NCBI GenBank assembly: GCA_003219175.1
Contig: QHPU01000050.1
Span: forward strand, 1 to 64,000
Direction of reading: 5' to 3'
Origin: Verrucomicrobiota bacterium
GTDB lineage: Bacteria; Verrucomicrobiota; Verrucomicrobiia; Chthoniobacterales; UBA10450
DNA length: 64,000 nt
Of this stretch, positions 46,731 through 55,182 are shown piece by piece (position 1 is the stretch's first letter; each line of letters starts with the position of its first letter). The notes under the pieces were generated by a model. It did no database searches. It was not told the DNA's origin and worked only from the letters and a program-made list of their open reading frames with translations. A program made the translations under genes and the position numbers.

Positions 46731-48188
46731 CTATCTGTGAGGCGGCAGCGGCGCCACGAATCCGTAGCTGGAGGGTTCGTCACCCTTCTTTTCCACGGTG
46801 ACACGGTAGGAAAAACCACCCGAGCTCCACGGTTCCTCGTCCAATGGAACGACGAGAGCGTTACACCCAACGGGCGGCTCGTTAAAAAAACGCGGACGCT
46901 GCAGATACAAAAGTAAGCCCTCATCGGGCGCGGGAAGAATTTCGTAGCGCAGATGTTCGGCCGCAGCCATCTGTCGAACTTCGCGGCCGAACTTCACCAG
47001 CGCATCGCGATTGTTGCGATAGCCGTCGATCATTCGCATCCCCGAATAGGCACCGGTAAAGATCGCAGCCAAAATGATAGTGACTACCGCCAGCTGGCGA
47101 ATGCGAGCAATATTGATCGCCTTCAGTTGCGCAGCCAGGAGAAGACAAAGGGCTGGAACAACCGGAAAAATTCGATCCACCCTTTTCGACGGAATCAACG
47201 ACATCACTACGATTCCGCCGGCGACCCAGGCAACCAGAAAGAACATCTCCGGGGAAAACCCGGCCAGCCATTTTCCGGTCGTCGCTTTCGTCTTCCGCAA
47301 CGCCACCACGAGCAATCCGATAATAAGCAAACTCCAGGGCGCGAATTTTTGCAGCAGGTGCGGAATATAGAAAAGCAACGGTTGCGACCGATGAATCCCC
47401 TCATGAAAACGGCCGGCGAATTCGATTAAGACAACGTCTTCATAAAATCCGTCAATGAAACGGATCCCGGTGATAACCCAAAGACAGAACAGGGCGAAGG
47501 AAGCAATCCATGGAGTCCATCCGCTCCACGCACTCGGAAAATCGGGACGCCATCTCCTGCGCAATTGATACAGAACCAGCGGCGGTAGAACAAACGCCCA
47601 AACGACTGGCCCCTTAATAAACATCGCTGCCGTCAACGCCGCGAAAAGCGCGACCCGATCGTGCATGTTCCAGAGCGTCCGCGTACGGATTTTTTCGAAC
47701 ATCAATAACCCGGCCGCAAAAGTGGCAAGAGCCAGCGGCATATCGGTTCGAACCAGGGTCGCCAATCGCACGCTCAAGAGATTCAGACCAAATGCCGCCA
47801 GCGCGATCAGCGCGGGCAAATCACCAAAAGCTCGAGCGCCTCGAAAAATCAAAAATGCGAGCGCGACCGCGGCAGCGAAGGAAGGAAAACGCCACGCGAA
47901 ATCCCATGAGCGGCCAATTTCATAAAGCCCCGCGGAAATCCAGGCGACCGCCGGTGGTTTGCTGTTGATATGATGAATGGAATGACGTTTTGGATTGCCG
48001 GCCATGCCTTCGTGCGGTGTCGTCTGATAAAGCCAGCGCTGTTGGCCGATCATTTGGTACGAAACGAACGCCTGTTTTGCCTGATCGTAGTCGTCGAGTG
48101 TCCAAGGCAGGTTTGAAACGGCGAACAGAGAAACCGTGAGAAAGCTAACAATTAGCGGCAGTCGCGTGTTTTTCCCGGCTTCAACCAT
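46731..48188 (-). CDS. PMT/ArnT-like membrane glycosyltransferase (GT-C)
   Basis: 485 residues from ATG 48188 (MVEAGKNTRLPLIVSFL). About ten membrane helices. The first periplasmic loop has the acidic metal-binding motif TLDDYDQAKQAF and HSIHHINSKPPAVAWISAGL, as in ArnT and related GT83 enzymes. A C-terminal ~100-residue soluble domain follows. It would transfer a sugar from a polyprenyl carrier to lipid A, protein or another acceptor outside the membrane. It lies near lpxB, consistent with lipid A or LPS modification. Confidence 0.82.
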   Translation of the reverse strand: MVEAGKNTRLPLIVSFLTVSLFAVSNLPWTLDDYDQAKQAFVSYQMIGQQRWLYQTTPHEGMAGNPKRHSIHHINSKPPAVAWISAGLYEIGRSWDFAWRFPSFAAAVALAFLIFRGARAFGDLPALIALAAFGLNLLSVRLATLVRTDMPLALATFAAGLLMFEKIRTRTLWNMHDRVALFAALTAAMFIKGPVVWAFVLPPLVLYQLRRRWRPDFPSAWSGWTPWIASFALFCLWVITGIRFIDGFYEDVVLIEFAGRFHEGIHRSQPLLFYIPHLLQKFAPWSLLIIGLLVVALRKTKATTGKWLAGFSPEMFFLVAWVAGGIVVMSLIPSKRVDRIFPVVPALCLLLAAQLKAINIARIRQLAVVTIILAAIFTGAYSGMRMIDGYRNNRDALVKFGREVRQMAAAEHLRYEILPAPDEGLLLYLQRPRFFNEPPVGCNALVVPLDEEPWSSGGFSYRVTVEKKGDEPSSYGFVAPLPPHR

Positions 48189-48283
48189 ACAAGTAAGCGG
48201 CGGCTCGAAGCGTCCGGGCCGGACACGCATTGGCACTCCCAGTCAGAACACTCGACTTCGCACAACCGGTCCCGGCTCATCAG

Positions 48284-48928
48284 CTAGTCGCGCCAGAGCA
48301 ACGCGCGCACCGGTGCCGCGTCCCCGCCCACTACTTTGAGCGGCAACGCGGCAAAATCATAAACTCCTGCTTCGATCTCGCTCAGGTCGAGCGACTCAAC
48401 AATGGCAATATTTCCGGCGGTAAGCGCATTATGATTGGCCAAAATCTTTGCTTCGATCGGGTCGACGGAAGGAAGATCGACCCCGAGTAAGACAACGCGA
48501 AGTTCGCGTAACCAGGCGATTGCCGCCGGTTTGAGCACCGGAATCCAATCTGGAAATCGTCTTGAGTCACGGAAGCAATTCGTTTTTAGCAGGACCCGGC
48601 GCGTTTCTGCGATTTCCGAGCGCGCGTGTTCCAAATCCGCAATAGCAACGAAAGGCTGAGTGCGCGAAAACTTTTCCCCCAAGTCGATCACGACTGCCGG
48701 TCCGATATAGTTTTCCAGAGGAACCGAATCAATGGTCTCTCCTTTTCGGGTGAAATGAAAGGGCGCGTCCGCGTGCGTTCCGTTATGCACGCTCATGGTG
48801 ACCGCGCCCACATTGACTGAACATGCTTCGCTCAGGTACCACTTTAATTCGTATCGAAACGGTGTGTCGCCCGGCCAGGGCGCGAGATCGTTCGTCAACG
48901 GCCGTGAAATATCCCAGATGGTTCTCAT
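48284..48928 (-). CDS. Cyclase family protein (kynurenine formamidase-like)
   Basis: 214 residues. The metal-binding HNGTHADAPFHF (H-x3-H-x3-D pattern) and DISRPLTNDLAPWPGD mark the KynB/cyclase fold; DLPSVDPIEAKILANHNAL carries the late histidine. It hydrolyses N-formylkynurenine or a related amide. Its ATG overlaps the lpxB stop by four bases (ATGA), so it belongs to the lpxB transcript, although the biochemical link is not obvious. Confidence 0.85.
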   Translation of the reverse strand: MRTIWDISRPLTNDLAPWPGDTPFRYELKWYLSEACSVNVGAVTMSVHNGTHADAPFHFTRKGETIDSVPLENYIGPAVVIDLGEKFSRTQPFVAIADLEHARSEIAETRRVLLKTNCFRDSRRFPDWIPVLKPAAIAWLRELRVVLLGVDLPSVDPIEAKILANHNALTAGNIAIVESLDLSEIEAGVYDFAALPLKVVGGDAAPVRALLWRD

Positions 48929-50136
48929 CCAGCGCGGCGCAGCTCCCTTATTATGGCATCAGCGGCATTTTCCCCAGCCTCTCCGCGGCCGAGCTTCTGC
49001 GCCACGCCGGCAAAATCCGAGAGCATGCGCGCCCGTTCTGATTTGTCAGTCAACAAGCGCGCTACTGCGGCGGCAATGGCCTGTGGTTGTGCCTGGTGCT
49101 GGATGAACTCGGGAACAATCTCGCGACCTGCCAGCACGTTCGGCATTCCCAAATATTTTATTTTCACCACCAGACGCGCAGCCAAATAAGTCAGCCACGC
49201 TACTCGATAAATCAGCACAAAAGGCAATTGAGACAACACGGCCTCGAGCGTGGCCGTTCCTGACGCTACCATTCCGACATTTGTCTGCACCATCAGCTGA
49301 GGAACCTCACCTTTAACGATGAAAAACTTTCCCGTGGCGGGTTTGCCGTAAAGATCAGCGCCGATCAACTCCGCCAGCGGCTCCGATGCGGCCGAGACGG
49401 CAAAACGGAGATCAGGATTTTCATGACTCAATGCTACCGCCGCCTCGCGCATGACCGGGAAAATCTTTTTCACTTCGCGTTCACGACTACCGGGAAATAA
49501 ACCAATCAGATTGTCATCCCGAGCCCCGAATGTGTTCGGGGTCGAGGGATCCCGTGGCGTTTGCTCGAAGGCTTTATCGCTGGATACCTCTCTCGGAGCC
49601 GGAATGGCGTTTTCGTTCGGTATGACCGACGTCATGGGGTGGCCGACAAAAATCGCGCGCAGGCCCGATTCTTCGTAAAGCTGGGGTTCGAATGGAAAAA
49701 TACACAGCATCAAATCAATCGACTGTGCCATTTGCGAAACGCGCCGGCGATTCCAAGCCCAGACTTGCGGGCTGATGTAATAAATAATTTTCAGCTCGGA
49801 AAACTTCCCTCGCAGGGCACGAGCAAGCCGAAGATTGAATCCGGGATAGTCGATCAACACCACCGCGCTTGGCCGTGCCGCGTCAATCTCCGAAATCGTG
49901 GCCTGAAATTGTTTCCGGAAAAATGGATAACGCCGGATCACTTCCCACAAACCGACCACCGCGGTGTCATGGATCCAATCGCGAAACTTACCACCGGCAA
50001 TGGTGCGCATTTTGGGCCCGCCGCGCCCGAGAAATTGCATCTGCGGCGATCGCGCCCGCAGAGCCTTCAGTAACGCGGCGCCGTGATTATCGGCGCTCCG
50101 TTCTCCAGCGACAAAATAGACGCTTACGTCGGACAT
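48925..50136 (-). CDS. lpxB: Lipid-A-disaccharide synthase with a repeat-derived insertion
   Basis: 403 residues from the ATG at 50134-50136, two bases after the upstream stop. VYFVAGERSADNHGAALLKAL, VLIDYPGFNLRLAR, YYISPQVWAW and FVGHPM are canonical for LpxB, as are PQLMVQTNVGMVASGTATLE and MPNVLAGREIVPEFIQ. LpxB condenses lipid X with UDP-diacylglucosamine. Between GHPMTSVIPN and LIGLFPGSRERE about 38 residues (170-208) are encoded by a full copy of repeat family A. The insertion is in frame and sits between the two Rossmann domains. Confidence 0.95.
   Translation of the reverse strand: MSDVSVYFVAGERSADNHGAALLKALRARSPQMQFLGRGGPKMRTIAGGKFRDWIHDTAVVGLWEVIRRYPFFRKQFQATISEIDAARPSAVVLIDYPGFNLRLARALRGKFSELKIIYYISPQVWAWNRRRVSQMAQSIDLMLCIFPFEPQLYEESGLRAIFVGHPMTSVIPNENAIPAPREVSSDKAFEQTPRDPSTPNTFGARDDNLIGLFPGSREREVKKIFPVMREAAVALSHENPDLRFAVSAASEPLAELIGADLYGKPATGKFFIVKGEVPQLMVQTNVGMVASGTATLEAVLSQLPFVLIYRVAWLTYLAARLVVKIKYLGMPNVLAGREIVPEFIQHQAQPQAIAAAVARLLTDKSERARMLSDFAGVAQKLGRGEAGENAADAIIRELRRAG
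49513..49627. repeat. Repeat family A, full-length copy inside lpxB
   Basis: 115 bp. Left arm GTCATCCCGAGCCCCGAATG ... GTCGAGGGATCCCG, right arm GGATACCTCTC ... TTCGTTCGGTATGACC, the same ends as the intergenic copy at 30836-30919. It encodes residues ~170-208 of LpxB. Confidence 0.8.
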
Positions 50137-50138
50137 TT

Positions 50139-51056
50139 TTAGTTTGCCGCGATTCGCCGCGTTATTTCGACGGCGAGCTCGAGCGCGGCCGCAGAGTGCG
50201 AGCCGGAAACTCTCGGTTGACCGCCGGTGAGCGCACAATCGACAAAAGAAGCGAGCTGTTGTCGCAATGGCTCTTCTTTTTCAATCGCGACGGGCTCGCG
50301 CATAATCTGTCCGTCTACCCGGCGATAAATTTCGCCACTCTGGCCCTGGTAATCTAACGACAAATAGGCATCTTCCTGGAAGACCCGAATCTTCCGCATT
50401 TTTTCCGGGCTGATGCGGCTGGAAGTGACATTGGCGATGCATCCGCTAGCGAAACGCAACCGCGCGTTGGCAATGTCTTCGCCGCGACTCAGCACCGGCA
50501 CTCCTACGGCATCGATGGTTTCCACCGTCGAGTTGACCAAATGCAAAATGATTTCCAGATCGTGAATCATGAGATCGAGCACGACACCAATCTCCTTGCT
50601 GCGATTCGGATATGGGGAAAGACGATGCGCTTCGATGAAACGCGGATGGGTCAGTCGCTGTTCCAGCGCGTTCAAAACGGGATTGAACCGTTCCACGTGG
50701 CCGACCTGCAAGACGAGCCCCTTTTCAGCAGCCACCTGTGCCAAGTCGCGCGCGTCGCTGGTCTTTTCGGTGATCGGTTTCTCGATCAGCAAATGTTTGC
50801 CCTGCGCCAGCAAATCGCGCGCGATCGGAAAATGCACGCTCGTCGGAGTGGCGATCGAGGCAGCGTCAACCATTCCGGCGAACTCATTGAGCGACGCTGC
50901 GGCTTTAGCTTTGTACTTAGCACCAATTTCGTCTGCTCGTGCCAGATCAATATCGAGAATTGCGACCAGTTCCGCATTTGGCAGTTCGGAATAAATGCGC
51001 GCGTGATTGCTGCCAATGTGACCGACACCAACGACGCCAACGCGCAATTTTTTCAT
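50139..51056 (-). CDS. Gfo/Idh/MocA-family oxidoreductase
   Basis: 305 residues. Rossmann start VGVVGVGHIGSNHARIYSE, the EKP motif in HLLIEKPITEKTSDA, and the C-terminal sheet with the catalytic histidine region DLMIHDLEIILHLV. It oxidises a sugar using NAD(P). Its place directly before lpxB suggests a UDP-GlcNAc-type substrate, possibly the GnnA reaction that gives amide-linked lipid A, but no GnnB aminotransferase is next to it. It overlaps fcl by four bases. Confidence 0.85.
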   Translation of the reverse strand: MKKLRVGVVGVGHIGSNHARIYSELPNAELVAILDIDLARADEIGAKYKAKAAASLNEFAGMVDAASIATPTSVHFPIARDLLAQGKHLLIEKPITEKTSDARDLAQVAAEKGLVLQVGHVERFNPVLNALEQRLTHPRFIEAHRLSPYPNRSKEIGVVLDLMIHDLEIILHLVNSTVETIDAVGVPVLSRGEDIANARLRFASGCIANVTSSRISPEKMRKIRVFQEDAYLSLDYQGQSGEIYRRVDGQIMREPVAIEKEEPLRQQLASFVDCALTGGQPRVSGSHSAAALELAVEITRRIAAN

Positions 51057-52003
51057 CGCAGACTCACCATCGATTGCACGTAATTATCGAGAAACCATTC
51101 GTAGAATCGCGCGATCCCATCCCGCAACGCAATCGTTGGCTTCCAACCAAGGTTCTTGATCCTGGAAATGTCGAGCAACTTGCGCGGTGTGCCGTCTGGT
51201 TTTGAACGGTCCCACCTCAATTCGCCTCGAAAGCCCACCACCTCGCAGATTAACTCCGCCAGTTCACGAATGGAAATGTCCTCGCCGCAGCCAACATTGA
51301 TGATTTCGGAGGAATTGTACTGCTCGAGCAAAAACAGAACTGCCGCCGCTAAATCATCCACGTGCAGAAATTCGCGACGCGGCGTGCCTGTTCCCCAAAC
51401 TATCATCTCCCCTGCCCCGCTCATTTTTGCCTCGTGCGCTTTGCGCAACAACGCGGCCAACACGTGTGAAGTCTCGAGATCAAAATCGTCACCGGGACCG
51501 TAGAGATTTGTCGACATTACCGAGATGAAATTTGCGTCGTACTCGCGCGAGAAGGCCTGGCAGAGTTTTATCCCCGCAATTTTCGCAATGGCGTAGGCTT
51601 CATTAGTTGGTTCAAGCGATCCACTGAGAAGCGCACTCTCCGGAATCGGCTGGGGAGCGAACTTGGGATAAATGCACGAGCTGCCAAGAAACAGAAGCTT
51701 GCGCGCCCCCGCCTCGTGCGCCGCCCGAATCACGTTGTTTTGAATCTGGAGATTTTCGACCAAAAATTCGACCGGTGCGTCAAAATTGGCCTTGATTCCA
51801 CCGACCTTCGCCGCTGCCAGAATCACCAGTTCGGGTTTTTCGTCCGCAAACAAATCCCGCACTGCTTGTTGGTCGCGCAAATCAACTTCCGACCGCGAAC
51901 GAGTGAGCAGATTGCTGAAACCACGAGACGTCAGTACGCGAACAACCGCGCCACCGACCAGACCGCTATGGCCGGCAACATAAATTTTATCGGTTGGCTT
52001 CAT
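51053..52003 (-). CDS. fcl: GDP-L-fucose synthase
   Basis: 316 residues from ATG 52003 (MKPTDKIYVAGHSGLVGGAV). SDR active site YAIAKIAGIKLCQAF (Y-x3-K), LLFLGSSCIYPKFAPQPI and TNLYGPGDDFDLETSHV are family signatures. It epimerises and reduces GDP-4-keto-6-deoxymannose to GDP-fucose. It is first in the fcl-Gfo/Idh-lpxB-cyclase run; the dehydratase gmd is not in the window. The start region overlaps that of the divergent ALDH-like gene only slightly if at all. Confidence 0.92.
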   Translation of the reverse strand: MKPTDKIYVAGHSGLVGGAVVRVLTSRGFSNLLTRSRSEVDLRDQQAVRDLFADEKPELVILAAAKVGGIKANFDAPVEFLVENLQIQNNVIRAAHEAGARKLLFLGSSCIYPKFAPQPIPESALLSGSLEPTNEAYAIAKIAGIKLCQAFSREYDANFISVMSTNLYGPGDDFDLETSHVLAALLRKAHEAKMSGAGEMIVWGTGTPRREFLHVDDLAAAVLFLLEQYNSSEIINVGCGEDISIRELAELICEVVGFRGELRWDRSKPDGTPRKLLDISRIKNLGWKPTIALRDGIARFYEWFLDNYVQSMVSLR

Positions 52004-52052
52004 CCGTTGTTTAGCATTTTCTTTTTTCCGCACCCGCGCAATCCTGACGTTT

Positions 52053-52925
52053 ATGCCCAAACAAGCAACCCGGCTAGCAGTGCAGAAAACCTACAAGCTT
52101 TTCATCGGCGGAAAATTCGCGCGCGGTGAAAGCGGACGGATCATCGCCGCGCGCGATGCGGAGGGCAAGTTGCTGGCGAATTACTGTCGCGCATCACGAA
52201 AGGATTTTCGTGATGCGGTGCGAGCGGCACGAAACGCCGTCGCAGGCTGGACAAAATACAGCGCTTATTTGCGCGGGCAGATTTTATATCGCGCGGCGGA
52301 AATGCTTGAAACGCGGCGCCGGGAATTGGAGAGCGAGCTTTCGCGGGTGGGTAGCTCCGCGGCCCGGGCGCGCCGCGAAGTCACGGCCGCGATTGATCGC
52401 CTGGTGTATTACGCCGGTTGGACCGACAAGTTTTCGCAGGTTCTTGGCTCGGTAAATCCTGTCGCCACCTCGCATTTCAATTTCACTACTCCCGAGCCGA
52501 CCGGGGTGGTTGTTGCGCTAACACCTGACGAACCGGCCTTGCTCGGATTGGTTTCGATCATTGCGCCCATCATTGTCAGCGGTAACTCTGTCGTCGCCCT
52601 TGCTTCGGCCGCAAACGCGCTTGCTCCTCTCACCTTCTCGGAAATTATCGCCACGAGTGACCTTCCCGCCGGCGTTTTTAATCTTCTCGCGGGTGATCGC
52701 GGCGAACTCGCCTCACCTTTCGCTAGTCACATGGACGTCAACGCAATCGTTGACGGCAGTGGTGATGAGAGGATCGGCGCGGAATTACAAACGGGCAGCG
52801 CCATCAACGTCAAGCGTTACATTCGACGCGACGCTGCAAACTACTTCGCACACGATGCGGAAAATCCGTATTGGATTCTCGATACTGTGGAAATGAAGAC
52901 AGCCTGGCACCCGATTGGGTTGTAG
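52053..52925 (+). CDS. Truncated aldehyde dehydrogenase-like protein without the catalytic domain
   Basis: 290 residues against ~480 for a full ALDH. KTYKLFIGGKFARGESGRI, CRASRKDFRDAVRAAR, YLRGQILYRAAEML, YYAGWTDKFSQVLGSVNP and PEPTGVVVALTPDEPALLGLV form the cofactor-binding half. It then runs from FASHMDVNAIVDGSGD straight to TVEMKTAWHPIGL; the domain carrying the active-site cysteine and glutamate is absent. This matches a short ALDH homologue that in actinobacteria sits next to a full ALDH and deoC. Here it precedes a pyrimidine-nucleoside phosphorylase, and no full ALDH is adjacent. Probably a pseudoenzyme or subunit. Confidence 0.82.
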   Translation: MPKQATRLAVQKTYKLFIGGKFARGESGRIIAARDAEGKLLANYCRASRKDFRDAVRAARNAVAGWTKYSAYLRGQILYRAAEMLETRRRELESELSRVGSSAARARREVTAAIDRLVYYAGWTDKFSQVLGSVNPVATSHFNFTTPEPTGVVVALTPDEPALLGLVSIIAPIIVSGNSVVALASAANALAPLTFSEIIATSDLPAGVFNLLAGDRGELASPFASHMDVNAIVDGSGDERIGAELQTGSAINVKRYIRRDAANYFAHDAENPYWILDTVEMKTAWHPIGL

Positions 52926-53023
52926 TGCATCCGGAAAATAGACTTCCAGTTTCTGCGTCCAGCGGAATTTCATTCCGCTAAATCCATAAAGCAGACAGAA
53001 TGTCCGTTTGGCACACAGGCAGA

Positions 53024-54277
53024 ATGCCCATGTTCCTGAACCAGATGCACGTCCCCTCATTAATCGAAAAGAAACGCGACGGCGGCGATCTGAGCGCTGA
53101 TGAGATCAGTTACATAATTGCCAATTTTACGCGCGGAGAAATTCCCGATTACCAGGTGAGCGCACTGGCAATGGCGATCTTCTTTCGCGGCATGACTGAC
53201 GCGGAGACTTGGCATTTAACGAAGGCTATGCTGGAGAGCGGTCATCGCTTCACTTATCCGCCGGACTCGCCACCGAAAGTGGACAAACATTCTACCGGAG
53301 CAATCGGTGGCAAGACTTCGCTCGTTCTGGCTCCGTTGCTGGCATGTGACGAACTTTGGGTGCCGATGATTTCCGGGCGCGGTCTCGATATCACCGGCGG
53401 GACACTGGACAAATTGGAGTGCATTCCCGGCTTCGATGTGAATCTGGATCGAGCGCGTGCCCTCAAACAACTGAAGCGCATTGGTGTTTTCATGATCGGA
53501 CAAACGGCGGAGATTTGCCCGGCAGACAAAAAACTCTACGCGCTGCGCGATGTCACTGGTACCGTTCCTTCGCGCGCGCTCATTGTCGCCAGTATCATGA
53601 GCAAGAAGTTGGCGGAGAGCCTGGACCGGTTGGTGTTGAATGTAAGATTCGGAAGCGGCGCATTCATGAAAGAGCGCCGGGAAGCAGAATTGCTCGGCGA
53701 TGCCATGCTGCGCGTTGGTGAGGCCATGAGTCTGCAAATCTCCTACCTTCTTACGCCAATGAACGAGCCGCTCGGACGGACCGTCGGCAACGCGCTGGAA
53801 CTTGCCGAAGCGATTGATGTGCTTCGCGGTGCCGGGCCACCAGATGTTGTCAATCTGGTGCTTGATTTGGCGATCAGAGTTGCAAACGCGCCGCGCGCCC
53901 AATTGCAAAAATGGCTGCAAGACGGCACCGCCTGGCAAAAATTTGTGGCGACGGTTGAAGCGCAGGACGGCGACGCCAGTGCTTTGGAGAGAATGACGCA
54001 AGTTCATCGCGCACCTGTCATCCGCGAAATCAAAGCAGAGAGAAGTGGCAGGATTGCGAAGATGGACGCGCAAAGAATCGGACGTGCTTCGCTCCTGCTC
54101 GGCGGCGGTCGGCAAACAGCAAATGATGCGATTGATTTTGCGGTCGGCATTTCCGATTTGAAAAAGATCGGCGAAGCGGTCGAATCCAACGAGGTTTTAA
54201 TGCGCGTGCACGCGCGGGCGGAAAAATCGTGCGAAAGAGCCTTGCTGATGTTGAAAGAAGCAGTGGCAATCGAATGA
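53024..54277 (+). CDS. Pyrimidine-nucleoside/thymidine phosphorylase
   Basis: 417 residues. The glycosyltransferase family 3 signature is seen: DKHSTGAIGGKTSLVLAPLL, MISGRGLDITGGTLDKLE, LYALRDVTGTVPSRALIVASI, and the SGAFMKERREAELL helix. It cleaves thymidine or uridine to base and sugar phosphate. The usual GGVGDK of the phosphate loop reads GAIGGK here, a mild departure. ATG at 53024 is chosen; 53030 and 53045 are alternatives. It overlaps the next gene (ATGA). Confidence 0.92.
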   Translation: MPMFLNQMHVPSLIEKKRDGGDLSADEISYIIANFTRGEIPDYQVSALAMAIFFRGMTDAETWHLTKAMLESGHRFTYPPDSPPKVDKHSTGAIGGKTSLVLAPLLACDELWVPMISGRGLDITGGTLDKLECIPGFDVNLDRARALKQLKRIGVFMIGQTAEICPADKKLYALRDVTGTVPSRALIVASIMSKKLAESLDRLVLNVRFGSGAFMKERREAELLGDAMLRVGEAMSLQISYLLTPMNEPLGRTVGNALELAEAIDVLRGAGPPDVVNLVLDLAIRVANAPRAQLQKWLQDGTAWQKFVATVEAQDGDASALERMTQVHRAPVIREIKAERSGRIAKMDAQRIGRASLLLGGGRQTANDAIDFAVGISDLKKIGEAVESNEVLMRVHARAEKSCERALLMLKEAVAIE

Positions 54278-55056
54278 TGACCGGGAAGCTTCACCCAAAG
54301 TTCCCATGGCGCCGAATTGTCATGACCGCTGGGCTGCTGGCGATTGCAAACGCAAATGCGCAAATTGTTGCCGCGCCATCGCGTACTGAAAAGGCGGCGG
54401 TTGACGCCTTGATTCCTTGGTTACTGCAAGAAGACATTCAACTGCGTGGAATTCCGTTTAGCGAAGTGATCTTCGATGCCACAGGAAAGCGGGTGCTCGC
54501 CTTCAACCCAAAGGACGAAACCGACGGGCGAGTCTTGAAACAAATCAGCGGCGTGCTGGATGCAGTGACGGAGCAATTGAATATGCCTGATAGCGTGATT
54601 CAGGGAATACCGCGCATTAATGAGGTGAGCAGTCATTTTGAGGATCTGATGCACGAGCTTTTGAACAAGGTGCCGGGGTTTAGTTGCGATTTTCCGAAAA
54701 CCGCCGCTGGGGCAACACAACGTTCCGGTTACCCCGACCTCGAGATAATCGATCAAGAGTCGCATCGTGTTTATTATCTCGATCCAAAACTCTACGCCGT
54801 AGGGAGCCGCGACAGTTCGTTCCGCACTTTTTATTTCGAGCCCAAGGTCGCAACCAACAAAGTGGGAGAAGACGCGGTGCATTTCATTGTTGGCTTTGAG
54901 CACGAAAAGCCGACTGCCGATCGACACTGGAAATTTACGCGCTGGGACCTAGTCGATCTCTCACGTTTCCAGGTCAAATTAAAGGCCGAATTCCAAGGGA
55001 GTAATCGCGATATGTATCGGCCGGAGGCGATTGTGGCGACGAGCGGGAATCGGTAA
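54274..55056 (+). CDS. Exported hypothetical protein with a PD-(D/E)xK-like signature
   Basis: 260 residues. The N-terminus MMTGKLHPKFPWRRIVMTAG then LLAIANANAQ looks like a signal peptide with cleavage near residue 30. In the middle, an acidic helix (VSSHFEDLMHELL), then SGYPDLEIID (Pro154-Asp155) and VYYLDPKLYAV (Asp170-x-Lys172) follow the order E-PD-DxK of restriction-endonuclease-fold enzymes. The last part is beta-rich (VHFIVGFEHEKPTADRHWKF). I do not recognise the family. The start overlaps the phosphorylase stop, so a link to nucleotide salvage is possible. Confidence 0.55.
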   Translation: MMTGKLHPKFPWRRIVMTAGLLAIANANAQIVAAPSRTEKAAVDALIPWLLQEDIQLRGIPFSEVIFDATGKRVLAFNPKDETDGRVLKQISGVLDAVTEQLNMPDSVIQGIPRINEVSSHFEDLMHELLNKVPGFSCDFPKTAAGATQRSGYPDLEIIDQESHRVYYLDPKLYAVGSRDSSFRTFYFEPKVATNKVGEDAVHFIVGFEHEKPTADRHWKFTRWDLVDLSRFQVKLKAEFQGSNRDMYRPEAIVATSGNR

Positions 55057-55063
55057 ACAAAAT

Positions 55064-55139
55064 TTGGTAGGCCGAGACTCCGTCGGGCCACCGAACCAAA
55101 GTTTTTTCCCGCTGGCTCCGCGGAGCGTCGCCCTACCAA
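55064..55139. repeat. Palindromic repeat family F
   Basis: 76 bp: TTGGTAGGCCGAGACTCCG then TCGGGCCA, and TGGCTCCGCGGAGCGTCG then CCCTACCAA. Same arms as at 32085 but in swapped order (inverted orientation). It lies between the hypothetical exported protein gene and ribBA. Confidence 0.8.
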
Positions 55140-55182
55140 GAGTTGCCGATATCTAACGACAAAGGTAATCTAATAGTCTGTA

